The notes below the pieces were generated by a model. That model had not been told where the DNA came from. It ran no database searches and was given only the letters and a program-made list of their open reading frames with translations. The position numbers were made by a program, and so were the translations under genes. Below are positions 24,562-33,735 of a stretch of 37,505 nt of DNA, piece after piece. Origin of the DNA: Treponema sp. Lineage in GTDB: Bacteria; Spirochaetota; Spirochaetia; Treponematales; Treponemataceae. The stretch spans positions 1 through 37,505 of the forward strand of contig JAFVDR010000122.1 of NCBI GenBank assembly GCA_017476165.1, written 5' to 3'. Position 1 is the stretch's first letter, and every line of letters starts with the position of its first letter.

Positions 24562-25779
24562 TTATTTTCCTGACTTCTTGCGCTTTGAAGTTACATCAAA
24601 CAGAACGGCAAGCAAAAGAACCAAGCCCTTTACAGCACGCTGCCAGTTGGAATCAACACCAAGGATTGACATACCGTTGTTCAAAACACCCATGAAGATA
24701 GCACCGACAACAGCACCTCCTACAGTACCTGTTCCACCGTAAGCAGAAGCACCACCGATGAAACATGAACTGATGGCATCCATTTCATAGTTTGTACCTG
24801 CTGTAGGGGCAGCAGAATTAAAACGTGCAATACAGACAAGAGCTGCAACAGCAGAAAGGAATCCCATGTTTGTGTATGCAAAGAACATAACTTTGTCAGT
24901 ATTGACACCAGAAAGCTGAGCAGCCTTTGCATTGCCGCCAAGTGCATACAGATAGCGGCCAGGAACAGTATTCTGAGTGTAGTAGCCATAAGCTGCTACA
25001 ATGACAGCCATCAGAATCAAGATTACAGGAAGACCTTCATTCTGTCCAAGCAAGCCTGCTACAACAAGAATGACTGCACTCAAAATAACAAGCTTACCAA
25101 TGAACAATCCCATTGGCTCAACTTCGTAACCCTTCTTAATTTTTCCTGTGCGGTTAATGAACTGGATGACAATATAAATTGCACAACAGATAACCGCAAT
25201 AATCATTGTTACAGTGAAAATTCTTGACTGTGCAGCATCGAAGCCAATTCTGTCAAATTCCTCATCAGAAATTGCAGGAATAGAACTGTTGAACAAAGCA
25301 AGATACTTGTCTGGCATTGGGGAAATTGTCAAACCGTTCAAAACAATAAGGGCAACACCACGCCACAAAAGCATACCAGCGAGCGTTACAATAAATGGCG
25401 GAATATGGATGAATGCAATCCACATACCGTGCCATGCACCAATCAAGATTCCAATGATAAGGCACAAGAAGATTGAAGCATAAATGTTCCAACCAAGGGT
25501 AACGATGAACGTACCGGCAAGAGCACCAACCAGACAAACGATGGAGCCAACAGAAAGGTCGATGTTACCACCAGTCAAAATACATAGAAGCATACCTGTT
25601 GCAAGGATAACAACATAAGAGTTCTGCTTGATGATATTCGTAACATTCTGTGGAGCAAACAAAGAACCATTTCCTGTAGCCACAATGAGCACCTGGAACA
25701 GTACCATAACGGCTATAAGAACCAAAAATATTGTATTGCTTTTAAGCGTGCGCTTAAGGTTATAAGATGTAGATGCCAT
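24562..25779 (-). CDS. mmsB: Multiple-monosaccharide ABC transporter permease (MmsB/GguB/XylH type)
   Basis: This 405-residue inner-membrane permease of the ribose/xylose-type CUT2 family has about ten hydrophobic helices. The family region GGNIDLSVGSIVCLVGALAG is at about 70-90, and ALGGNAKAAQLSGVNTDKV is the cytoplasmic loop that contacts the ATPase. GMLLWRGVALIVLNG and CFIGGASAYGGTGTVGGAVVGA are also typical. It is the last gene of the operon, 14 bp after mmsA, with a terminator after it. With ChvE as binding protein it should import monosaccharides such as xylose, arabinose, galactose or glucose; the exact range is not readable. Confidence 0.95.
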   Translation of the reverse strand: MASTSYNLKRTLKSNTIFLVLIAVMVLFQVLIVATGNGSLFAPQNVTNIIKQNSYVVILATGMLLCILTGGNIDLSVGSIVCLVGALAGTFIVTLGWNIYASIFLCLIIGILIGAWHGMWIAFIHIPPFIVTLAGMLLWRGVALIVLNGLTISPMPDKYLALFNSSIPAISDEEFDRIGFDAAQSRIFTVTMIIAVICCAIYIVIQFINRTGKIKKGYEVEPMGLFIGKLVILSAVILVVAGLLGQNEGLPVILILMAVIVAAYGYYTQNTVPGRYLYALGGNAKAAQLSGVNTDKVMFFAYTNMGFLSAVAALVCIARFNSAAPTAGTNYEMDAISSCFIGGASAYGGTGTVGGAVVGAIFMGVLNNGMSILGVDSNWQRAVKGLVLLLAVLFDVTSKRKKSGK

Positions 25780-25793
25780 ATTTTTCCTCTCTT

Positions 25794-27329
25794 TTATTTC
25801 TTGCCAGAATTAATAATGCAGGTCATGATTTTTTCCTGACTTGCTTCCTTTGCAGGAAGTTCCGCAACCATGCGACCTTCATTCATTACGTAGATGCGGT
25901 CGCTCATGCCGAGAACCTCTGGCATTTCTGATGAAATGAATATTACAGACTTGCCGTCTTCCACCATTTTGTTGATGATGCAGTAAATTTCATACTTTGC
26001 ACCAACATCAATACCTCGGGTTGGTTCATCCAGAATAAGAATGTCCGGATCTGCAAAAAGCCATTTTCCCAAAAGAACTTTCTGCATGTTACCGCCAGAA
26101 AGGTTGCCGACATTTTCTTCAATGGAAGCACACTTCGTATGCATTTCCTTTACGTAGTGGCGGGCAACCTCACGCTCCTTATCAAAGTCAACGATTCCAT
26201 GCTTTGATATCTTTTCAGGCTTTGCAGAAGACGTATTGCGCGAAATGGATTCCGTAAGAATAAGACCATTACCCTTGCGGTCTTCGGTAACGTATGCAAT
26301 ATGATGGTCAATGGCAGACTTTACCGTAGGAAATTTTACTTCCTTTCCGTTCAGGAAAATCTTGCCATGGATATTTGCCCCGTAAGAATGACCAAAAATG
26401 CTCATTGCAAGTTCTGTACGTCCTGCACCCATCAAACCACTGATGCCGACAACTTCACCTTTGCGCACGTTAAAGTTTACGTGGTCGCAAACCTTTATGC
26501 CATCGAATACTGGATGGTCAACACACCAGTCCTTTACCTCAAAGCAGATTTCACCAATCTTTGAATTGGTGCGCTTAGGGAAACGATCTGTAATGCTGCG
26601 TCCGACCATTGCAGAAATGATATTGTCTTCAGAGAAAGAATCGTTTACTTTGTCCATTGTCTGGATAACACGACCGTCTCGAATAACAGTAATCCTGTCT
26701 GCAACGTAAGAAACCTCATTCAGTTTATGTGAAATAAGGATGGAAGTCATTCCCTGCTTTTTGAATTCAAGAAGCAGGTCAAGCAAATGCTTTGCTTCTG
26801 TATCATTAAGGGATGCCGTAGGCTCGTCAAGAATAAGGAGCTTTACGTTCTTTCCCATTGCTTTTGCTATCTCAACAAGCTGCTGCTTACCGACACCAAT
26901 ATCCTTGATAAGGGTGTGGGAAGAATCTTTTAGACCAACCTTTCGTAAAAGTTCATCAGCTTTACTGTATGTTTTTGCCCAGTCTATCTTTGATTTTGTT
27001 CCCTGCTCATTGCCAAGGAACATGTTTTCACCTATTGTTAAAAGTGGAACCAGGGCAAGTTCCTGATGGATAATAACAATACCGCATTTTTCACTGTCTT
27101 TTATTTTTTGAAATTTGCATACATTTCCGTTATAGATAATGTCACCGGAATATGTACCAAACGGATAAATGCCACTCAAAACGCTCATCAAGGTTGATTT
27201 TCCAGCACCGTTCTCTCCTACCAGAGCGTGAATTTCACCTTCTTCTACTTTCAAGTTAACATCATCAAGGGCCTTTACACCAGGAAATGTCTTTGTTATG
27301 TGGCGCATTTCCAACAATGTTTTTGCCAT
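25794..27329 (-). CDS. mmsA: Multiple-monosaccharide ABC transporter ATPase (MmsA/GguA/XylG type)
   Basis: This 511-residue cytosolic protein has two fused nucleotide-binding domains, as usual for CUT2 transporters. The first has Walker [10 protein letters not shown], a degenerate signature [14 protein letters not shown] and Walker [11 protein letters not shown]. The second has the relaxed Walker [10 protein letters not shown], signature [15 protein letters not shown] and Walker [21 protein letters not shown] lies 5 nt before the ATG. It follows chvE across a 76-bp gap holding a strong hairpin, and precedes mmsB by 14 bp. It powers sugar uptake with ChvE and MmsB. Confidence 0.96.
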   Translation of the reverse strand: MAKTLLEMRHITKTFPGVKALDDVNLKVEEGEIHALVGENGAGKSTLMSVLSGIYPFGTYSGDIIYNGNVCKFQKIKDSEKCGIVIIHQELALVPLLTIGENMFLGNEQGTKSKIDWAKTYSKADELLRKVGLKDSSHTLIKDIGVGKQQLVEIAKAMGKNVKLLILDEPTASLNDTEAKHLLDLLLEFKKQGMTSILISHKLNEVSYVADRITVIRDGRVIQTMDKVNDSFSEDNIISAMVGRSITDRFPKRTNSKIGEICFEVKDWCVDHPVFDGIKVCDHVNFNVRKGEVVGISGLMGAGRTELAMSIFGHSYGANIHGKIFLNGKEVKFPTVKSAIDHHIAYVTEDRKGNGLILTESISRNTSSAKPEKISKHGIVDFDKEREVARHYVKEMHTKCASIEENVGNLSGGNMQKVLLGKWLFADPDILILDEPTRGIDVGAKYEIYCIINKMVEDGKSVIFISSEMPEVLGMSDRIYVMNEGRMVAELPAKEASQEKIMTCIINSGKK

Positions 27330-27353
27330 CGGAACCTCCTCTCTTTAGTAAAA

Positions 27354-27382
27354 CTAAGGCAGGATTCTTCATCCTGCCTTAG
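27354..27382 (-). terminator. Intercistronic hairpin between chvE and mmsA (likely leaky terminator or mRNA stabiliser)
   Basis: A perfect 12-bp inverted repeat, CTAAGGCAGGAT / ATCCTGCCTTAG, has a 5-nt loop and is followed on the minus strand by only TTTT. It lies just after chvE and before the mmsA ribosome site. In binding-protein operons such hairpins usually let the first gene be expressed more than the rest. Confidence 0.7.
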
Positions 27383-27405
27383 CATCAAGTTCGCTTAATG
27401 ATTAT

Positions 27406-28488
27406 CTAGCGCAAGTCTGCTTCTGTATAGTAGCCAGAATCAAGAAGAAGCTTCTTGTAGTTGTCTACTGTAGCAAATACTGGGTCACAAAGGTATGAAG
27501 GAATGATTCCTGTACCGTTGTTGTATGTCTCTGTATCGTTAATAGGAGGCTCTTTACCTTTCATGATAGCTTCAACCATGTCAGCAACTTTGTTAGCAAG
27601 AGTACGTGTATCCTTGAAGATTGACATAGCCTGTGTACCAGCGAGCATGTTCTTTACGCTTGGCTTGTCGCAGTCCTGACCAGTAACGATTGGGAAATCT
27701 GCTGCAGTGTAACCTGCTGCTACGAGAGCATTTGTAATCCCAAGAGCACAAGAGTCGTTTGAAGAATATACAGCGTCAAGTTTCTTTCCGCGTGGACCGT
27801 ATCCCTGTGCAGAGATGAGGTTTTCCATACGCTTCTGAGCTTCTTCTGTTGACCAGTTGAGAGTTGCACACTGAGCCTTTGATGTCTGTCCAGAAGGAAC
27901 TACGAGAACACCCTTGTCGATGTATGGCTTAAGAACATCCATAGCACCACCGAAGAAGAAGTTGATGTTGTTGTCATCTGGTGAACCTGTGAACAATTCG
28001 ATGTAAGCAGGATCTGCAGATGTGCGGTTCTTCAAGTTGAGTTTTTCTACAAGGAAGTCACCCTGAATTGTACCAACTTTGTAGTTGTCGAATGTAGCAT
28101 AGTATGAAACTGCATTTGAGTTCATGATAAGGCGGTCATAAGCAATAACTTTTACACCCTGTCTCTTTGCTGTATCAAGAACGCCCTTGAGAGCAGATCC
28201 ATCAATAGAAGCGATAACAAGAACCTTGTCACCCTTTGTAATCATGTTTTCAATCTGGCTTGTCTGTGTAGCAATGTCGTTGTTTGCATACTGAAGGTCT
28301 ACTTTATATCCTTTCTTTTCAAGAACAGCCTTCATGTTTGCACCGTCCTGATTCCAGCGCTGCAATTCCTTTGTAGGCATAGATACACCAATAGGTACTT
28401 TCTTAGAAATCTTGTTAGACTTTTTTGCTGCGAATACGCTTGGTACGATCATCATACCAGCCAAAAGCACTGCCATTAATTTTTTCAT
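27406..28488 (-). CDS. chvE: Multiple-monosaccharide-binding periplasmic protein (ChvE-like)
   Basis: This 360-residue sugar-binding protein has a cleavable signal peptide (MKKLMAVLLAGMMIVPSVFA, cut after AFA-like) and no lipobox. The mature protein follows the ChvE pattern closely: VGVSMPTKELQRWNQDG-like start, VDLQYANNDIATQTSQIENM, LVIASIDGSALKGVLD, VIAYDRLIMNS, SYYATFDNYKVG, ELFTGSPDDNN and YSSNDSCALGI. ChvE binds several aldoses, so a broad sugar range is likely. AAGGGGG lies 7 nt before the ATG. The gene leads the operon, after a 206-bp region holding two palindromes. It resembles the lipoprotein encoded at 28695-29759, which suggests duplication into a transport copy and a sensing copy. 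Confidence 0.95.
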   Translation of the reverse strand: MKKLMAVLLAGMMIVPSVFAAKKSNKISKKVPIGVSMPTKELQRWNQDGANMKAVLEKKGYKVDLQYANNDIATQTSQIENMITKGDKVLVIASIDGSALKGVLDTAKRQGVKVIAYDRLIMNSNAVSYYATFDNYKVGTIQGDFLVEKLNLKNRTSADPAYIELFTGSPDDNNINFFFGGAMDVLKPYIDKGVLVVPSGQTSKAQCATLNWSTEEAQKRMENLISAQGYGPRGKKLDAVYSSNDSCALGITNALVAAGYTAADFPIVTGQDCDKPSVKNMLAGTQAMSIFKDTRTLANKVADMVEAIMKGKEPPINDTETYNNGTGIIPSYLCDPVFATVDNYKKLLLDSGYYTEADLR

Positions 28489-28570
28489 AGTTTTTCCCCC
28501 TTAGAAAAATTACTATTTGTTTTGTTTTGATAATTTAATACTATCAGAAAACATATATCCGTGGGGTATC

Positions 28571-28597
28571 GAAATTCTGCAAAATTTTGCGAATTTC
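28571..28597 (-). promoter_or_regulatory. Palindromic operator candidate upstream of chvE
   Basis: GAAATTC and GAATTTC flank a perfect 12-bp palindrome, GCAAAATTTTGC, with one extra base on the left side. It lies about 83 bp before the chvE start, just upstream of a TATATG (28552-28557 on the minus strand) that could be the -10 box. It is a plausible site for the AraC-type regulator encoded upstream or for another sugar regulator. Confidence 0.45.
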
Positions 28598-28636
28598 ATT
28601 AGACTGCTACTTTTTTCTTGAAAAAATTGTCTTTAA

Positions 28637-28672
28637 CATCTAGATTTTTTTGTCATAAGAAAAATCTAGATG
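28637..28672 (-). repeat. Long inverted repeat after the 28695 lipoprotein gene
   Basis: Perfect 13-nt arms, CATCTAGATTTTT and AAAAATCTAGATG, surround a 10-nt loop. It lies 22 nt after the stop codon on the minus strand. It has no following T-run outside the stem, so it may be a weak terminator or an operator; each arm contains the 8-bp palindrome ATCTAGAT. Confidence 0.55.
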
Positions 28673-28694
28673 ATGAAAAAACTGTCATACCGCT

Positions 28695-29759
28695 CTATTC
28701 GCGGTACACTTCTCCATACGTATGAAAACCAGACTTTATGACGACTTCGTCAATATTGTTCTTTTCTACTATCTTTGGGTCAAGCCACACAACGGGAATC
28801 TCTGCATACCCGTTGTTGATTTTCCTTTGGTCTGGAACAATCTCCGACACCTTTTTTCCCCGTGCAAGCAGCACTGCGTACTCTGCCGCCATTTCAGACA
28901 ACTCCGATATAGGCTTGTATACCGTAAAGTCCTGCTTTCCCCTCACCACATACTGGCATGCCGCAATATCGGCATCTTGACCGCAAATTGAAACATGATA
29001 GCCGGGATAGTAATCGTCAAACGCCTTGATGACACTGCCTGCAACAGCATCATTGCCGCACAAGATGGCGTCGGGAATGTTGCCGCTCGTTATAAGATTG
29101 ACAGCCTCATTATACGACACGTCATAGTTCCAACCACTCGTGTAGAACGTTCCCTCAATCGAAATGCCTTTGCCTGCAATAACCTTGTTTACGCCTTTTT
29201 TCAGCAGGCTCATGTTAAAGTCTTCTTCCGGTCCAAGAATAAGGTACCACTTTTTTCCGACCCCTGTCGAAATAAACCGGCGGGCCATCAGCTCTCCAAC
29301 ACGCTCCGTGTCCACAGAAATGTACAAACTTATATCCGCATCCGTAATGAGACGGTCATAGGATATGACGGCAATTCCCTTGGAACGGAGCATCTTTATG
29401 GGTTCTGTAAGGGAATCCCTTTTTTTTGCAACGACAACAACGACATCAACCTTTCTGTCCATAAGGTACAAAAGCTGCTTTTTCTGTTCATCGACGCTGT
29501 TTCCCGCATTCTGAACGATTATGTCGGCATGCAACTCCTTCGTCTTATTCATAAAGACATCCAGATCCCGTTGCCACCGTTCCAGAGCAAGCGTATCAAT
29601 GGAAAATCCAATGACAGGCTTTTTTTCAAACGAATTGACCTTGCTCCTGCTGGAAGTCTCGGATTTCGAATACTTTGCCTTGCATGAAACGAACAGAAAG
29701 GCAAACGCAACAACCACCACACTTTTAAAAATCCTATTTTTTTGCACCATTTGCTCCAT
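28695..29759 (-). CDS. ChvE/XylF-like sugar-binding lipoprotein, probably a sensor
   Basis: This 354-residue protein has an N-terminal lipoprotein signal (KSVVVVAFAFLFVSC, lipid-carrying Cys near residue 26). Its binding fold parallels ChvE next door: GFSIDTLALERWQRD, VVVVVAKKRDSLTEP, VISYDRLITDADI, LYISVDTERVGE, ILCGNDAVAGS and GQDADIAA. It lies directly after the YesN-type regulator, overlapping it by 26 bp with the ATG at 29759 (or 17 bp with ATG 29750), so it belongs to the sensor operon rather than to chvE-mmsAB. It has no permease of its own. I infer that it supplies sugar information to the kinase or hands sugar to the transporter. The start is uncertain because no good Shine-Dalgarno marks either ATG. 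Confidence 0.88.
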   Translation of the reverse strand: MEQMVQKNRIFKSVVVVAFAFLFVSCKAKYSKSETSSRSKVNSFEKKPVIGFSIDTLALERWQRDLDVFMNKTKELHADIIVQNAGNSVDEQKKQLLYLMDRKVDVVVVVAKKRDSLTEPIKMLRSKGIAVISYDRLITDADISLYISVDTERVGELMARRFISTGVGKKWYLILGPEEDFNMSLLKKGVNKVIAGKGISIEGTFYTSGWNYDVSYNEAVNLITSGNIPDAILCGNDAVAGSVIKAFDDYYPGYHVSICGQDADIAACQYVVRGKQDFTVYKPISELSEMAAEYAVLLARGKKVSEIVPDQRKINNGYAEIPVVWLDPKIVEKNNIDEVVIKSGFHTYGEVYRE

Positions 29760-31287
29760 CTCTATATTCTGTAGGAGTCAGACCAAATTTATTTCTGAAC
29801 AGTCTGCTGAAATAATTCTGGTCTTTATATCCTACGCTTGCACTCACTTCCTTTATGCTTGCACGGGGATTCTTTAGAAGTTCCTGAGCTTTCTGCATCC
29901 TGATGTCCGTAATGTACGAAATGTAGTTTTCATTTTTTTCTTCCTTGAACAGTTTGCTCAGGTAAAACGGACTGACATTTACTTCGGCAGCAGTATCTTC
30001 AAGTGAAATGTTTTCTGCAATGTGCTCATTGATAAAGGCTACTGCTTTTTCAATGATGGGATTGTTGAGTTTTGAAGAATACTGCATTACATAGCTGGCA
30101 CATTCACAGCAGCGAGCCTGCATGTATGCAACTATTTCTTCCATGGCATTCGTATTGCTCAGCACTGAAAATGCCGTCGAAAAGGCATCGTTTTCATACG
30201 CATTGTCTATTTCGGACGTTATGTTGCGCACATTTACCAGCAGTTCAAACATGCCGTTCTTGACACGCCCCATGTCGCCCGCATATTTTTCAACAAGGGC
30301 ATTGCAATATGCAGATACAAGTGCATTCATGACACCGGCATCGCCAGCCCTGACTCGTCCAAAAATCTTTTCGGCAATCAGCCCCACGTTGTTCTTTTCT
30401 TCGGGGTGCTTTACCTCGTAGTCGGCAAAAAAGATGCCACCCTCCGCAGGAACTTTGCTTAGCACTTCGACCGCCTTGCTGTAAGCAATGTTCGTTTTCT
30501 GAATGTCCGTTTCAAAGTTACTTACGCCTGCCCGAATGCCCGAGCCAATGCTTATGCTCAGCAGCTTGTACAGATACGAAAGTTCATCCTGTATGACAGA
30601 TTCGTTTTTGCCAGACGGAAAGATAAAGAACACAACAATCCTGTTGAGCATAAATGAACCGATTATGCACCGGCTTTTAGAAGTCAATGTTTCGCGCAGC
30701 TTTGGATATACTTCAGACTGCTTTTTTATGCGCGGAATCTCCAAACAACAGAAGCACCAGATGCTGTCATGAATGTCAAAGTACGAAAAATACTCGGAAA
30801 CGTCTTTGCCCTCACTAAAGGCTGCAGAATAAATGAAGTCGCTTTCTATCATTGGTGAAACAAGATCGAGCTTTTTGTGCAGTTCAACCTCGTTGCTCAC
30901 GCGTCCACGCCGCTGGTCAACAAGGTTCATGGCATTCCTTACCGTTTCAACCACCGTGTTGCGGTTAACGGGCTTGGTCAAATACTTGTATACCCCCAGA
31001 TTCACGGCTTCCTGAGCATACTGAAACTGGTCAAAGGCACTCAAAATGATGATGACGATGTCGGGCTTTGATTGAATTATGTACTTGAGCGTTTCAAGTC
31101 CATTCAAGGCAGGCATGTTGATGTCCATAAAGATAATATCTATCTTGTTTTTTGCAACGACTTCCAGAGCCTGAGCACCTGACAGGCAGGAAAAAATCTG
31201 CACGTCAGAAGAAAAATTCTTTTCAATAATAAACTTAAGGGAATCAATCATTATCTGTTCATCGTCTGTAAGCAAAATATTATACAT
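29734..31287 (-). CDS. YesN-type response regulator, receiver plus AraC-family DNA-binding domain
   Basis: This 517-residue cytosolic regulator has a receiver at about 1-120: LTDDEQIM, Asp near residue 54 in FMDINMPALNG, ILSAFD and Lys in TKPVN. A middle region of about 270 residues is of YesN type, and an AraC helix-turn-helix pair sits at about 410-510, with ISLEDTAAEVNVSPFYLSKL, IRMQKAQELL and VGYKDQNYFSRLFRNKFGLT. AAGGA lies 6 nt before the ATG, and the gene overlaps the end of the upstream kinase by 8 bp. It is the expected partner of that kinase and, by analogy with xylose and sugar systems, probably activates chvE-mmsA-mmsB just downstream. Confidence 0.94.
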   Translation of the reverse strand: MYNILLTDDEQIMIDSLKFIIEKNFSSDVQIFSCLSGAQALEVVAKNKIDIIFMDINMPALNGLETLKYIIQSKPDIVIIILSAFDQFQYAQEAVNLGVYKYLTKPVNRNTVVETVRNAMNLVDQRRGRVSNEVELHKKLDLVSPMIESDFIYSAAFSEGKDVSEYFSYFDIHDSIWCFCCLEIPRIKKQSEVYPKLRETLTSKSRCIIGSFMLNRIVVFFIFPSGKNESVIQDELSYLYKLLSISIGSGIRAGVSNFETDIQKTNIAYSKAVEVLSKVPAEGGIFFADYEVKHPEEKNNVGLIAEKIFGRVRAGDAGVMNALVSAYCNALVEKYAGDMGRVKNGMFELLVNVRNITSEIDNAYENDAFSTAFSVLSNTNAMEEIVAYMQARCCECASYVMQYSSKLNNPIIEKAVAFINEHIAENISLEDTAAEVNVSPFYLSKLFKEEKNENYISYITDIRMQKAQELLKNPRASIKEVSASVGYKDQNYFSRLFRNKFGLTPTEYRDGANGAKK

Positions 31288-32755
31288 TTGGAATCCTTAG
31301 CAAAAAGGTTGTGCCGCCTTGTTCATTTGTTACTATATCAAAAACATCATTTCTATGGAAGTAAATTCGCAACCGTGAAATTACATTTATGAGACCTGTA
31401 CCGGTTCCATTCTTGTCGTCTTTCTGAGGAACGGCAGATTCCGCCTTTAGGATTTTTTCGCGAAGCTCAGGCGAAAAACCGCACCCGTTGTCAGAAATTT
31501 TGATGAGAATCTGAAACACTTCTTTTTCAATTGCAATTTCAATGATACCTTTTGCTTCTTTCAAGCCGTACTTCATGCAGTTTTCCACCAGCGGCTGGAG
31601 CGTCATCCTCGGCAACAGGTTCTCATACTTTTCGGCAACCGTTTTCTTAATGAATTCAATCCGGTCTCCAAAGCGAACCTTCATGATGTACACATAGCTG
31701 TCAACGAGGGACAGTTCTTCATCAATGGTTGCAACAGGTCCTTTCTGCTGAATGTTATAGCGAAAGAAATCAGCAACCTGCTCCATAAAGTAGCACGTCT
31801 TGTCCGCACCTTCCATCATTGCCAGCTGAGCACCAGTATTGAGCGTATTGAACAGAAAGTGCGGATTTATCTGGTTTTGCAATGCACGCAGCTGGGCATC
31901 GGCATACAGTTCTCTCATTTCCATTTCCTTTTCGCGCAACTCATTTTCCTGAGCAGCCTTTTCCCAAATCTTGTCAACGTATTCGCGAATGCTTACAATC
32001 ATGCGGTCGAATGCGCGGCAAATGACTCCTATTTCTCCATCATCCTGATTGTTGAACAGTGGCACATCAAAGTCCATGTGGGCAACGCGGTTTGCAACAT
32101 GGGAAATGTCCATAAGCGGTCTCGTAATGATGTTCAAGGACAGGTACAACATGGCAAGGATAAGGACAAAGAACATGACAATGAACACAACGCTCAACCG
32201 AACATACGACATGTACTGCCTGTGGCTGGCGGTATATATTTCTGCATTCCGCTGTAGCATCAGCATGTTCAGGTCTTCCATTTGGGAAAGCAGCATGGAA
32301 TAGCACGTCATGCTTTTCTTGTAGAAGAGCGTTGCACTTTCCATGTTGTTTGCACGCATGGATATTACCGCGTCAAGACTGTATTTAAAGAACGACGACA
32401 GCAACTGGTTTACAATGAATTCCTTGTGCATGATAGTATCCGTAGACGGACTTTTCTGAAGATATGAAGCCGAGTCCTCGGTCAATGCCTGAAAGTGATA
32501 GTAGGAATCGATGCTTTCAAAGGTTCGGTACTGCATGTAATCGCTCAGCGAAGCTTCCGTACTCGAAAGATAGGTGGCTATGGTGTTCAGCTTCCTGTTG
32601 GTTTCGTATGTGCGCCCTATCCTTTCCAATGCATGTCTGTTCATGTTTATCATGACAAGAAAAGAAAACGCAATGACAACTATGGCAATGATGACACTCA
32701 TGAAAATGCGCAGTCTGAAATTGGTATGCAGCCGTTTCAAAAGATTGACTTTCAT
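31280..32755 (-). CDS. YesM/LytS-type sensor histidine kinase
   Basis: This 491-residue membrane kinase of the His_kinase (PF06580) type has helix 1 at about 17-37, a periplasmic helical region about 38-185, helix 2 at about 187-212 and HAMP about 212-265. The phosphoacceptor is His near residue 296 in LQNQINPHFLFNTLN. The ATPase domain has MTLQPLVENCMKYGL, ISDNGCGF and GTGTGLINV. The periplasmic part looks like an all-helical bundle with no ligand-binding fold, so it probably senses through the anchored binding protein encoded just upstream, whose TGA overlaps this ATG (ATGA). Its partner regulator is the YesN-type gene that follows. Confidence 0.94.
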   Translation of the reverse strand: MKVNLLKRLHTNFRLRIFMSVIIAIVVIAFSFLVMINMNRHALERIGRTYETNRKLNTIATYLSSTEASLSDYMQYRTFESIDSYYHFQALTEDSASYLQKSPSTDTIMHKEFIVNQLLSSFFKYSLDAVISMRANNMESATLFYKKSMTCYSMLLSQMEDLNMLMLQRNAEIYTASHRQYMSYVRLSVVFIVMFFVLILAMLYLSLNIITRPLMDISHVANRVAHMDFDVPLFNNQDDGEIGVICRAFDRMIVSIREYVDKIWEKAAQENELREKEMEMRELYADAQLRALQNQINPHFLFNTLNTGAQLAMMEGADKTCYFMEQVADFFRYNIQQKGPVATIDEELSLVDSYVYIMKVRFGDRIEFIKKTVAEKYENLLPRMTLQPLVENCMKYGLKEAKGIIEIAIEKEVFQILIKISDNGCGFSPELREKILKAESAVPQKDDKNGTGTGLINVISRLRIYFHRNDVFDIVTNEQGGTTFLLRIPNV

Positions 32756-33735
32756 AGTGAGCCTGCCTTTTTTACGCGGACATCTGCCGTGATGTAATTG
32801 TTTGCATGCCCATAGCGGATGTATTCAAACAATTCCCGCAATGCAGAACGCCCTATCTTTTGAGAATCAATCGAAAGCAGTTCCGTGACGATGCCGTTTT
32901 CAAGATACTTTTCAACGACGCTGCCTTCGCCAAACCCGATAATACCGATGTCACCGCTCATGCCCATGTCAGTCACCAGCTGGGCGGTGTGAATGGTATC
33001 TTCCGTGGAAAGGCACACAATCAAATTAACGGCATCGTCGCGAATCTTTCGTTCAACAGAACCATTGCGCTTGTGAATTTCAGAGGACGAAGCAAGCTCC
33101 ACGACCGAAGTATCAATGTTCCTCCATCCGCCCAACGAATTGGTAAGCGATGACATGAGGATGCTGTAATTGGGATTGTTTTCCATATTCGTATTGATGA
33201 TGATGAGCGAGCCGCGCCCTCGCAGATAGGTGGAACATTCATAGGAAATCTTTCGCCCCAGTTCCGAATAGTTTGTACCTATGTACGAAATTTGGGAAAC
33301 AGACGGCAGATACTGGGCAACAGTCACCAAGGGAATTGTCTCCTTGTCTTTGTTCAGCGGCACCTCTACATTTGAATCCATTTCATCCATGTAGGCAATC
33401 ACGCCGTCGGCATTCGTGTATGCCGCATAGTCCAAAAGATTCTGCATGGACTCCTGTTCCACGGTGGACTTTGGAATGTTCAGCTCTACAACACAGTCAT
33501 ATTCACGGCTGACTTCTTCTGCACCGGTAAAGATATCGCTCAAAAACGATTCATTTTGAGAACGTCCGACAATGACAATGTGGTACGTCCTGTTTTCGGA
33601 CGGCTCAATGCCCGTACCGTCTTCAATGGCATACAGGGGAGACAGGTAAAACATATACACGCAAAAAATCACGGCAAGCAGCCCCAGCAAAACAAAAAAG
33701 AGTATGCGAATCTTTACAGATACATCAGTCTTCAT
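32752..33735 (-). CDS. Membrane-anchored periplasmic sugar-binding protein (XylFII-like sensor subunit)
   Basis: This 327-residue protein (from ATG 33735) has a single N-terminal helix (IRILFFVLLGLLAVIFCVYM) with no cleavage or lipobox motif, so it should stay tethered. A periplasmic LacI/ribose-binding-type domain follows: YHIVIVGRSQNESFLSDIFT, ADGVIAYMD, ISYIGTNYSELGRK, GSLIIINTN, LIVCLSTEDTI and IGIIGFGEGS. The frame is open to 33813, but ATG 33735 overlaps the DUF763 stop by only 11 bp and gives a proper anchor. It precedes the YesM kinase with an ATGA overlap. This arrangement matches XylFII, which in Clostridium binds xylose and controls LytS. The sugar bound here is not known. Confidence 0.85.
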   Translation of the reverse strand: MKTDVSVKIRILFFVLLGLLAVIFCVYMFYLSPLYAIEDGTGIEPSENRTYHIVIVGRSQNESFLSDIFTGAEEVSREYDCVVELNIPKSTVEQESMQNLLDYAAYTNADGVIAYMDEMDSNVEVPLNKDKETIPLVTVAQYLPSVSQISYIGTNYSELGRKISYECSTYLRGRGSLIIINTNMENNPNYSILMSSLTNSLGGWRNIDTSVVELASSSEIHKRNGSVERKIRDDAVNLIVCLSTEDTIHTAQLVTDMGMSGDIGIIGFGEGSVVEKYLENGIVTELLSIDSQKIGRSALRELFEYIRYGHANNYITADVRVKKAGSL

